Position numbers and translations under genes: made by a program | NCBI GenBank assembly: GCA_016721305.1 | Contig: JADKIH010000009.1 | Coordinates: 79,768 to 143,767, forward strand | Direction: 5' to 3' | Length of the DNA stretch: 64,000 nucleotides | Source of the DNA: Bacteroidota bacterium | GTDB taxonomy: Bacteria > Bacteroidota > Bacteroidia > AKYH767-A > 2013-40CM-41-45 | Shown here: positions 55,591 to 64,000 of the stretch, in pieces | How positions within the stretch are numbered: position 1 is the stretch's first letter | Layout: the number at the start of each line of letters is the position of its first letter | Notes under the pieces: model-generated | What the model was told of the DNA's origin: nothing | The model's database searches: none | Seen by the model: the letters and a program-made list of their open reading frames with translations, nothing else

Positions 55591-55740
55591 TTTTTTTTTT
55601 ATTTTTTTTTACAGAATATTTGTTGACGGAAATTCAAAAAGGGGATATTTGAAAATCCAACAACTCGAACTCCAATACAAGGGAACACCGCCTAAAGAAC
55701 TAAACAATTAACCACCAAAAAATTTTTCTTGAAAACCACT

Positions 55741-57177
55741 ATGGAGAAGACTTGCGAGAGTGTTTGGAAAAAATGCCTGCAAATCATTAAAGATAATGTT
55801 AGTGCTCAGAGTTTCAAAACATGGTTTGAACCCATCAAACCGATTAAACTGGATGGAAAAATTTTAACCATCGAAGTCCCTAGTCAGTTTTTTTACGAAT
55901 GGCTCGAAGAACACTACATTACACTTTTGAGAAAGACCATTCGTCAGCAGTTAGGAAACGACGGACGATTGGAGTACAGCATTGTAATGGAACATGCTAC
56001 GTCGGAATCAAAACCGTACACGGTTAAAATTCCAACGCGTTCACATGCGGAGTTAAAAAACTCTCCATTGAATGTACCGATGAATTCAACTTCAAATACT
56101 ATTCGCAACCCATTCATTATTCCGGGTTTAAAGAAAGTTAACGTTGAATCTCAACTCAATCCGAATTACACTTTCGAAAATTTCATCGAAGGTGATTGCA
56201 ACCGTCTCGCCCGCTCTGCCGGTTATGCCGTTGCTAACAAGCCCGGAGGAACTTCTTTCAACCCACTCCTTATTTATGGTGGCGTTGGTATGGGAAAAAC
56301 TCACTTGGCTCACTCTATCGGTATTGAGATCAAAAATCAGCACCCGGGAAAAACCGTTCTTTACGTTTCTTCCGAAAAATTCACTCACAAATTCATTGAT
56401 GCCGTTCGAAATAACGAACAAAACGACTTTGTTCACTTCTACCAGATGATCGACGTCCTCATCATCGATGATATTCAGTTCTTTGCCGGCAAAGAGAAAA
56501 CTCAGGATGTATTCTTCCACATCTTCAATCACTTGCACCAAACAGGTAAACAGCTGATACTCACTTCCGACAAAGCTCCGGTTGACTTACAAGGCATGGA
56601 ACAGCGTTTGCTGAGCCGTTTCAAATGGGGATTAGCAGCTGATCTGCAAATGCCTGATTTGGAAACTCGTATTGCCATCCTCAATAAGAAGATGTATATC
56701 GACGGCATCGAACTTCCTAAGGAAATCGTTGAATACATCGCTTATAGCATCACTTCTAATGTTCGCGAACTCGAAGGCGCTTTGATCAGCATCCTCGCTC
56801 AGGCCTCTTTAAACCGCAAGTCTGTGACGTTGGAATTGGCTAAGCAAATGATCGACAAATTCGTGAAGAATACAACTCACGAAGTTTCAATCGACTATAT
56901 CCAAAAGATCGTTTGCGATTATTTTGACCTCCCTATTGAAATGCTGAAGTCTAAAACACGTAAGCGTCAGGTAGTTCAGGCTCGTCAGATTGCCATGTAC
57001 TTCGCTAAGAACATGACAAAATCATCTCTTAGCAGCATTGGTGCTCATTGCGGTGGTAAAGATCATGCTACTGTTCTCCACGCTTGCCGTACGGTGAACA
57101 ATCTGATTGAAACCGACAAGAAATTCAAGGCCAGCGTTCTTGAATTACAGAAAAAAATCAGTATCAGCGGTAAATAA
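55741..57177 (+). CDS. dnaA: Chromosomal replication initiator protein DnaA
   Basis: AAA+ initiator of 478 aa from ATG 55741; a TTG four codons upstream is possible. Domain I: CLQIIKDNVSAQSFKTWFEPIKPI. Domain II is a short linker. Domain III: Walker A GGVGMGKTHL, Walker B VLIIDDIQF, sensor 1 LILTSDKAP and LLSRFKWGL. Domain IV: RQVVQARQIAMYF and CGGKDHATVLHACRTV, the DnaA-box-binding helix-turn-helix. The frame is intact. I searched the flanks for clustered TTATCCACA boxes and found none, so the origin is not evident here. Confidence 0.97.
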   Translation: MEKTCESVWKKCLQIIKDNVSAQSFKTWFEPIKPIKLDGKILTIEVPSQFFYEWLEEHYITLLRKTIRQQLGNDGRLEYSIVMEHATSESKPYTVKIPTRSHAELKNSPLNVPMNSTSNTIRNPFIIPGLKKVNVESQLNPNYTFENFIEGDCNRLARSAGYAVANKPGGTSFNPLLIYGGVGMGKTHLAHSIGIEIKNQHPGKTVLYVSSEKFTHKFIDAVRNNEQNDFVHFYQMIDVLIIDDIQFFAGKEKTQDVFFHIFNHLHQTGKQLILTSDKAPVDLQGMEQRLLSRFKWGLAADLQMPDLETRIAILNKKMYIDGIELPKEIVEYIAYSITSNVRELEGALISILAQASLNRKSVTLELAKQMIDKFVKNTTHEVSIDYIQKIVCDYFDLPIEMLKSKTRKRQVVQARQIAMYFAKNMTKSSLSSIGAHCGGKDHATVLHACRTVNNLIETDKKFKASVLELQKKISISGK

Positions 57178-57195
57178 TCCGCCTCAACCTACTTC

Positions 57196-57228
57196 AAAAC
57201 CATCGGCCCAAACCGGTGGTTTTTTTTT
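57196..57228 (+). terminator. Rho-independent terminator after dnaA
   Basis: AAAACCATCGG / CCGGTGGTTTT stem (one T-G wobble) with a 6-nt loop and a T9 run, beginning 19 bases after the dnaA stop. Confidence 0.85.
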
Positions 57229-57303
57229 GACTTCCAATTCTCGAATTCTGAATATAAAACACTAATAGTATCTTGCTTCCATTATCACTCCGATTCTATT
57301 CTC

Positions 57304-58443
57304 ATGAAAATTACCGAAGTAAAATCGCAGGCCGACGAAAAGAAATTTCTTCTTCTCCCGCTTTCTATCTATAACGATGACGCCAATTGGGTTCGCCCTC
57401 TTGATAATGACATATTAAGTGTTTTCGATCCCGCTAAGAACAAATTCTTCCGCCACGGAAAGTGTACTCGCTTTCTTCTGGAAAGCGGCGATGGCCGAAC
57501 GATCGGTCGTATCGCCGCTTTTGTCAACGATCGCACTTCGGCAAAGGAAGGTCAACCAACGGGCGGAATCGGGTTCTTCGATTGCATTAATGATCAACAT
57601 GCAGCCAATTTACTTTTTGATGCCGGTAAAAACTGGCTCGCCGGTCATGGTATGGAAGCTATGGACGGGCCAATCAATTTCGGAGAACGCGACAGCTGGT
57701 GGGGACTGATTACAGAGGGCTTCACTCCACCGCCTTACAAAATGAATTTCAACAAACCTTACTATAAACAACTATTCGAAAATTACGGCTTCAAAACCTA
57801 CTTCGAGCAATGGTGCTTTTCGTTAAAAGTCAAAAATCGTCTTCAGGAAAAATTCTACGAACGACACGCTCAAGTCAAAGCTAATCCTGATTACCATGCT
57901 GAACACATCCGGAAATCTCAACTGGCAAAGTATGCCGAGGATTTTCGACTCGTCTATAATCAAGCCTGGGCCAAACACGGTGGTGGAAAAGAACTTGAAC
58001 AGAAGCAAGTACAAGGCTTCTTTAAGCAAATGAAAACGATTATCGATGAAAAGGCAATCTGGTATGTATACTACAAAAATCAACCTGTAGCAATGTGGGT
58101 CAATTTGCCCGACATCAATCAGCTTTTTAAAAAGTTTAACGGAAAACTGAGATTAGCTGAAAAACTCCGTTTCATCATCATGCTTAAACAAAACCGAATC
58201 AAAAAACTGATCGGACTCGTGTTTGGTGTGGTTCCCGAACATCAGGGAAAAGGTGTCGATAGTTTTATGATTGTCGAAGGCGCTAAAATTCTTCAGCATA
58301 AATCGGCGTACGAAGAATATGAAATGCAATGGATCGGAGATTTCAATCCGAAAATGGTGACTATCGCTGAGAACCTTGGAACGTATAAAAAGTCGCATCC
58401 TTGTTACTTATCGATATTTGTTCGACCGCACCAAAGAATATAA
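57304..58443 (+). CDS. GNAT-fold N-acetyltransferase-like protein (YghO-like)
   Basis: A 379-aa cytoplasmic protein. The N-terminal half (WVRPLDNDILSVFDPAKNKFFRHGKCTRFLLE, GRIAAFVNDR, GGIGFFDCINDQ, GMEAMDGPINFGERDSWWGL) and the C-terminal GNAT half (WYVYYKNQPVAMWVNLPDIN, GVVPEHQGKGVDSFMI) match large uncharacterised proteins annotated as GNAT acyltransferases in many Bacteroidota. PEHQGKGVD is the acetyl-CoA loop. The substrate is unknown. It is monocistronic after the dnaA terminator and convergent with the T9SS gene. Confidence 0.8.
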   Translation: MKITEVKSQADEKKFLLLPLSIYNDDANWVRPLDNDILSVFDPAKNKFFRHGKCTRFLLESGDGRTIGRIAAFVNDRTSAKEGQPTGGIGFFDCINDQHAANLLFDAGKNWLAGHGMEAMDGPINFGERDSWWGLITEGFTPPPYKMNFNKPYYKQLFENYGFKTYFEQWCFSLKVKNRLQEKFYERHAQVKANPDYHAEHIRKSQLAKYAEDFRLVYNQAWAKHGGGKELEQKQVQGFFKQMKTIIDEKAIWYVYYKNQPVAMWVNLPDINQLFKKFNGKLRLAEKLRFIIMLKQNRIKKLIGLVFGVVPEHQGKGVDSFMIVEGAKILQHKSAYEEYEMQWIGDFNPKMVTIAENLGTYKKSHPCYLSIFVRPHQRI

Positions 58444-58470
58444 GAGGCATCCCATTTTATAGCCGGATAT

Positions 58471-61097
58471 TTAACGGACAACAAAAAAAGGCATGATGGG
58501 TGAACTCCGATTCCATCGACTACAGCGAAGTATTTTCCGGCGACCAAAACCTGCTCTCCTTCGATCAGATTTTGCACATCGTGACTAATTCTGCGCGAGA
58601 ATATTTTTTGCCCGCCAGAATTATAAATATCCACATTCAGTTCTTCGTCACCTCCATCTGAATTTTTAATGCTAATTTCTGAACCATTGGAAATAGTCGG
58701 GAACAAAACAACAGAATTGTTCGTGGCCTGTATCGATTTTATTTCAGAAAATGACACCTCACCGTCGAAATCAATCTGTGCGATGCGGTAATAGACAGTA
58801 CCCAAGCATCCGTCCGATCATTGTATTCATAATCTTTCCTTGTTGTTGAATTTCCGGAGCCAATGACCATACCAATCGTATAGAATTCCTTCCCGTCTTC
58901 GGATCTTTGAATTTCGAATCGGTCGTTGTTAATTTCACTTCCGGTAGACCAAGTCAAACGATTACTGTCGTGCTTATTCGAAACATCGAATGACAACCAT
59001 TTTACAGGAAGGGGATTACTTCCACCTGTGGCATTTCCCAGAGCGAATATGTTGTTGAATGATGCAAATGAGCTCGAAGTGATATTACCTGATCCGGCTG
59101 CTGATCCGGTTCCTCCTTCATTAACCCAAGCCGTACCTACAACTTGTGCAACTCGTAGATTTGAAGGATCCGTCACACCATCGTCGGTACCGTAATAGAT
59201 CTTAAAGGTAGCTGATTGAAAATTTGCCACGCTCTGACGTACAAATTGATAATACCTCACCAGCGAAACCTGTGAAAGGCTTGCCGGTAAGGTATATGGC
59301 AGTGATGCTGCGGGTATGTTCACCACTTGCCCCCAATAAGTAACGGATGTAGCTGAGCTGTGATCGACGGCCAAAACCGACGGTCTCCAAAATCCGCCAT
59401 CGCCGATAGGAAAATTCAATGTCGTTGGCGTTGCTGTTGCAACTGTTCTAACCATCGGACCTTCTACGTATGATGCAGAAGAACCTACTCCCGTGCTCGC
59501 AGAGCTTGAGAGTGTGAGTAGTTCCGTTGGTGTCGTATACAAGACTCCGTTGGTCAGAGTAAGAATGTTTGAAACAGTAATTGATGATTCGAGAAGAGCT
59601 CCCGCGGCATTTGACATTTCAAAATCGTAAAATGTCGTCGCCGAAGAACCTCCAATATGCTGAAGAGTATCGTCGGCAAAAATAACCGCACCGGTTCTTT
59701 GAGTAAAAGTGCCGTCGTTCTGAAAAGCAACACCGCCGGAATTTCAACCAGATACATGTCTTTGCTGTCTCCCTGTGTTCCACTGAACGAACGATTATCA
59801 AATGCTGCACCTGCATCTATTTTCAAACTAAGAAAACGATAGTGCGCAGTATTACCCGAGCCCGGTGAAGGTTTCAACGTAGAATTCGAGTTGGCCACTT
59901 CCATATGAGGATAGACGGCATTTGCATAAGGTTTGAAATTAAAAATCGATGAGGCCGGCGTACTGGCATTTCCAAATAGCATTGTTCCTCCGGTTGTATA
60001 CACAGCTCCGTTAGTGCCGCAAATGTCGACATCAATCAGAGCTCCACCGGTTGCATTCGGTTTCTGGAAAATGATCGTTCCACCCGACATTTCAAAAACG
60101 GAACCTGCCACATCGGTGATTTTTAATGCTTCATTCGCTGAACCGGTAGTTCCGCATTCTATGGACAGAGTACCTCCCGTCATTTTGAAATAGAACGGAT
60201 CCGCGGAAAAACTTGTCCTATACGTAATCCCACCATTTAGAGTCATACTCCCTGAACTGATGTTCAACAATGGGACATTCGTGCCTGTTTTACTGGTCCG
60301 AATACCTTGTGTTCCTGTCGCGCTGCCAACAGAACAACTTCCTCCATCAATTGTAAGAGTACCGGAGAGATAAAGATAGTTTGCATTACTTGCAAAATTC
60401 ATCCTCCATCAGAATTTCAATCTCAACAGGATCAGGAATCGTAAAATTCAGTGAAGGACTGCAATCGAACGTTCTGAATTATTATGAATGTACTTGCCGG
60501 AAGTTGTCGAAAATGTATTTCGGTGCCTTCAAATGCATAAACCTGCATGTCGACACTTGGCGACGAGCCGGATTTATTTATCGAAACATTATAAATATCC
60601 CAGGTGCCACTTCCTGACACAATGGTATTTGTAGTCGAATTGAAAGTAATATTTACAACATCGTTGGCATCAGAATAAAAATCGATGATTCCATTGTTCG
60701 TTAAATTGCCTCCAAGATTAATAGTGTGACTTCGCCCACCGTTACCATTATACCAAAGCTTGCCGTTTGCGGAAATATCAATATCCCCGCTAACAGTCAA
60801 TGTACGGTTTCCTGAAGTATTGAAAGTGACTATTCCCGATGTACCTTGCCCGATTTGAAGGTACGAACATGCGCAGCCTGTGTTAACAGTGATACTATAA
60901 CCGTCGCCAATTAAAGCAGTATCGCCTGCGACAGGAAATGTTCCGGAATTGGTAGCAGAACCATATGTTAGTGTTGACCAGGATGCGGCCGAATTCCAGT
61001 TTCCGCTTACAGGTCTACTATAATAGACTCGTGCATCGGATTTGAAATTAATGGCCAGCAAAATAACATACAGTGAAAGCCGTGTGAATGCCTTCAT
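58471..61097 (-). CDS. Large secreted beta-repeat protein with T9SS sorting domain, multiple frameshifts
   Basis: Start ATG 61097 (MKAFTRLSLYVILLAINF, signal peptide). The N-terminal region YYSRPVSGNWNSAASWSTLTYG resembles the G8-like/adhesin starts of Bacteroidota surface proteins. A long Gly/Ser/Thr-rich parallel-beta-like stretch follows (LTVSGDIDISANGKLWYNG, GTLTIDGGSCSV, MTGGTLSIECG). The C-terminus has KWLSFDVSNKHDSNRLTWSTGSEINNDRFEIQRSEDGKEF and a sorting domain VLFPTISNGSEISIKN...AGKYFAVVDG...FFVVR. Breaks near 60460, 60413, 59743, 58804 and 58511 are all repaired by single bases, giving about 875 aa. It is probably cell-surface exposed. Confidence 0.75.
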
Positions 61098-61574
61098 AGG
61101 ATTGTGGTGGTGTGTGTGATGAACTATGGATAAGGCGTGAATCTTATCCGCAACAAACATATGTTCATTCTGAACCAAGAATTTTGATCTTTCGTCCAAT
61201 TCCTTGCATCTGTAAGCTTTAGTGAAGACTCACTTAAAGCAAAATCGACTGTCGATCACGGTCTTCAATTGCTGGTTTTCAGGTAATTAATAAAGAAATT
61301 CATTCACAATTTCAAGTTAAAAAGTTCTTACCTGAAGTCGTGATTTTTGAAGAAAAAATTGCCAACTTCACGCTAGTAACAAGCGTTTCACACACATCGC
61401 TTAGTAATTTTGAATTAACCTGAACTGCGCTCTTTATTTTCGGTAAGATGATTCAACTTTTGTCAAGTTCCTTATCGTGAAATAAAGAATTTATTAATTA
61501 ACTGTATCTCGCATACACACCCACACCCATGCGATGAATACAGTAGGGTATTATTTTTTAAAACTTATTGGAAA
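61098..61574. other. 477-bp divergent intergenic region without recognised features
   Basis: AT-rich stretch between the divergent T9SS and sensor genes, presumably carrying both promoters. I see no gene, RNA, repeat array or convincing consensus promoter. Unlike many other gaps in the window, it lacks heptamer repeats. Confidence 0.6.
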
Positions 61575-64000
61575 ATGAGGGTGTTAATATTGGAAGAAAA
61601 TCAATCAGAGATAAAGCTGATTGAAAGTATCCTGAAGGATTCAGGAAATGAATTTGAATCAAAGTCAGCGAAGACTGAAAATGAATTCATCAAATTCATC
61701 AATCGGTTCAAACCGGACGTAATTATTGCCGGAACCAATCTCAGCAAATACAGCGTTCATGAGGCACTCGTCTTTTTGAAGGAACAGGAATTACTGATCC
61801 CATTCATTATCATAACCGGAAATATATCCGACGATCTGGCAAAAGATTACCTGCGCCAGGGTGCCGATGAGTATTTGACCAAATTCAATTTGCTTTCACT
61901 CCCTGCTGTCATCATCAAGGCAATCGAATACAAGCAAACTCAACGCGAGAAAATATCGGCCGAACAACTGGTAAAAAGTAAAGACGCTCGCCTCAGGACT
62001 TTTTACAATAGTAATCCTGAAGCAATCTTTGAGCTCGGCTTTGGCTGCGAAATCCTGAATATGAATGCTTCTGCTACTGATCTTTTAGATCATTTCGCAG
62101 ATGCCCGGTCTAAAAAGTCGAAGTTCACCGACTTTCTTGTTTCAGAGGATATCAAAACCTTTAAGGAAGCTCATGCAACAGTTTGCCGTGGCCAAAAGCG
62201 AAATCTTACAGTCAGAATTAAATCTGCCAAAGAAGAAAACTGGCTCGATTGTAAAATTATTCCTGTTCTGAACGAAGAAAAAAACGTTTCCTCGGTTCTG
62301 ATTATCGGAATAAATGTGACCGATAAAGTTAAAACTGAAAAAGCGCTCACTAAGAGCCAAAGCAAATTTCAATTACTCCTCTCTGTCATCGACGATTCGA
62401 TCTGGTCTGTCGACAAGGATTTCAAACTCGATTTCTTCAATGACATGGCCGACCGACTCTATTTTAAAATCGGCGGTAGGAATTTAAAGAAGGGAATGTC
62501 GCTGAAGAATTTTTCCGGCAGTACCGAAAGAGAAAAATTCTGGATTGAGAAATTAAATCGGGTGATGTCGGGCGAAAAGATCTCATTCATCGATGAAATG
62601 ACTATCGATGGAACCGTCTGCTATTTTTCGCTTTCAGTCTACCCTATTCTGATCGATAATGATATTAAAGGAGCCACCATTGTTTCGCACGAAATAAGTT
62701 CATTCGTAAAAGCCGAAGAACAACTTAAGAAGAGTGAAGAAATGTTCCGCACTGTTTCTGAAAGTGCTCCTATTGGCATCTTTCAGATCGATATTCACGC
62801 TAATTGCACATACGCCAATCGGGTACTACTCAGTTTAATCGGTATACAATTTGATGAATTGAAAGGAAAGAACTGGCACAATTTGATTTCCATTACTGAT
62901 TTAGAATTTCTCACCACTGAGTGGAAAAAATGCACGGCAATCCGATCTGATTTCAGCACCACTTTCCGATATCAAACCAGAAAGGGTTTGGATCTTTGGC
63001 TGGAGATCAGAGCTACGATACTCGACCATACCGCTCCTGAAGAGGAAGTGATTTATATGGGTACAGTGAATGATGTGACTAGCTCAAACAAGCCAATGAA
63101 AAGCTGGAGGAGAATCAGATTTTGCTCGACATCATCGATCAGTCTGCTTCATTCGGATTCTACTTCCGCGATGTTCAAAATAATGATCAGGCTTGGTGGT
63201 CGGATTCAAATTACAGAATATATGACCGACCAAAAGAGAATGGCCCACTGACCCTAAAAGAATTATTCGATACCGTTGTTCAATCCGATCGCAATGAGTT
63301 TGAAGAAAGTGCTAATAAATTAAGAATGGGAGAAGTGATGGATGTCGAATACCGGATCATTACTCCTAAAAATAAATTGAAGTACCTCCATACGATTGCT
63401 CACCCTTTAAAGGACGAGTCGGGTAATATCATACGTTATGTCGGCTCTACACACGACATTACCGGTTTGCGAGAGCATGAGCTGGAAAATGAAAATCAAA
63501 AATTCTTGCTGCGAAAAGCCTTCGAAATGGCAAAAATCGGAACGTGGGAATATGATCTTGAAAGTGGTCGCATTTTATGGTCAAAGGAATTAAAGAAAAT
63601 TATGGGAATGAAGGAAGATGAGCAAACACCATCATTCGAAGTCTTTAATGCCATGATTTATCCGCAACATCGTGAGCTGATGATGCAAACTATACAAGAT
63701 CAAGTTGCCTCAGGCCAACCTGCCTCTATCGAATCTAGCATCCATACTCACGGCGAGCTTAAAAACATCCTCTCTTTCAGCCATGTGATCAAAAATGATA
63801 TCGGAAAAACAATTAAACTCAGCGGTGTTGCAATGGACGTTAGTAATACACGTCGGACTGAAAAGAAACTTAAAGCAACCGAAGATCTCTTTAACTCCTT
63901 CTTCGAAAACGTTCCATATGCAGTTATAATTGAAAGCGAGGACGGAACTATTCTGAATGCGAATAACAATGCATGCATCCTTAAAGGATTGAGCAGAACC
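61575..64000 (+). CDS. Receiver-like domain plus multi-PAS sensor protein (probable histidine kinase, 3' partial, frameshifted)
   Basis: Residues 1-120 form a CheY-like fold (RVLILEENQSEIKLIESIL ... FIIITGN, ADEYLTK) in which the phospho-acceptor Asp is replaced by Gly53 (PDVIIAGTNL), while Thr81 and Lys103 are kept. At least five PAS/PAC domains follow, starting near residues 140, 262, 395, 515 and 645, with EQLKKSEEMFRTVSESAPIGIFQID a classical PAS start; a sixth begins near the window end. The frame breaks at 63090-63091: one base restores ANEKLEENQILLDIIDQSASFGFYF and the frame stays open to 64000. A C-terminal kinase or output domain would lie beyond the window. Confidence 0.82.

Noticed and set aside
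55591..55740. oriC next to dnaA
   Set aside because: The upstream gap has T-rich DNA and a weak TTTG/TATTTG pair but no cluster of TTATCCACA-type boxes; the downstream gap has only a terminator.

Overview
The window looks like chromosomal DNA from an environmental member of the Bacteroidota. The evidence is: lineage-typical families (DUF4294, DUF4920, DUF6913 and DUF5916 proteins, a DUF1573 protein, Lgt of the GDGDWG type); two secreted proteins with type IX secretion (T9SS) C-terminal sorting domains; promoter -7 boxes of the TAnnTTTG type; almost no Shine-Dalgarno sequences; and a 5'-nucleotidase split into two neighbouring genes. I see no tRNA, rRNA, phage, insertion sequence or CRISPR array.

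Layout, left to right. A beta-propeller protein (cut by the window edge) is followed by an RND efflux operon (adaptor, pump, TolC-like channel), nhaA plus a methyltransferase, msrA, two small proteins, then mutL - rhomboid - rhomboid - endonuclease/phosphatase-fold protein and mtaB - lgt - inositol monophosphatase (1-19.8 kb). A mostly minus-strand stretch follows: TonB-C-like/GNAT/VOC, the DUF4294 protein, accC, an agmatinase-family gene, sucC and dinB (19.9-27.1 kb). Next come a DUF5916 outer-membrane protein and mgtE (27.2-31.2 kb); DUF1573, mpl, an MBL hydrolase and comEC (31.2-36.4 kb); surE - two small membrane proteins - lpxB (36.4-38.9 kb); hsp20, a long periplasmic coiled-coil protein, an HMG-CoA lyase homologue and a DUF4920 lipoprotein (39-43.5 kb); a TPR protein, ribH, a repeat element, a T9SS protein, dapA - DUF6913 - ligA and prmC (43.7-51.2 kb); then ribD, an M42-like peptidase, a thioesterase, the two-gene 5'-nucleotidase, dnaA, a GNAT-like protein, a large T9SS protein and the start of a multi-PAS sensor protein (51.4-64 kb). 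Most genes are housekeeping: envelope biogenesis, DNA repair and replication, riboflavin and lysine synthesis, central carbon metabolism and transport.

Two things stand out beyond ordinary gene content. First, many intergenic gaps hold tandem heptanucleotide arrays from a few families (TAAGTAG/CTACTTA, TTGCGRG, CAATCTT, AATTASN). The TAAGTAG family is often arranged as facing inverted arms joined by TTGACTT...AAGTCAA. A separate 50-bp tandem repeat with a hairpin core, bracketed by AT-rich inverted repeats, lies between ribH and a T9SS gene. Second, about 23 single-base frameshifts break 15 or so otherwise intact genes, mostly in short homopolymers and including genes expected to be essential or important. 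This looks like consensus error in the assembly rather than gene decay, so broken genes are reported here over their full reconstructed span.
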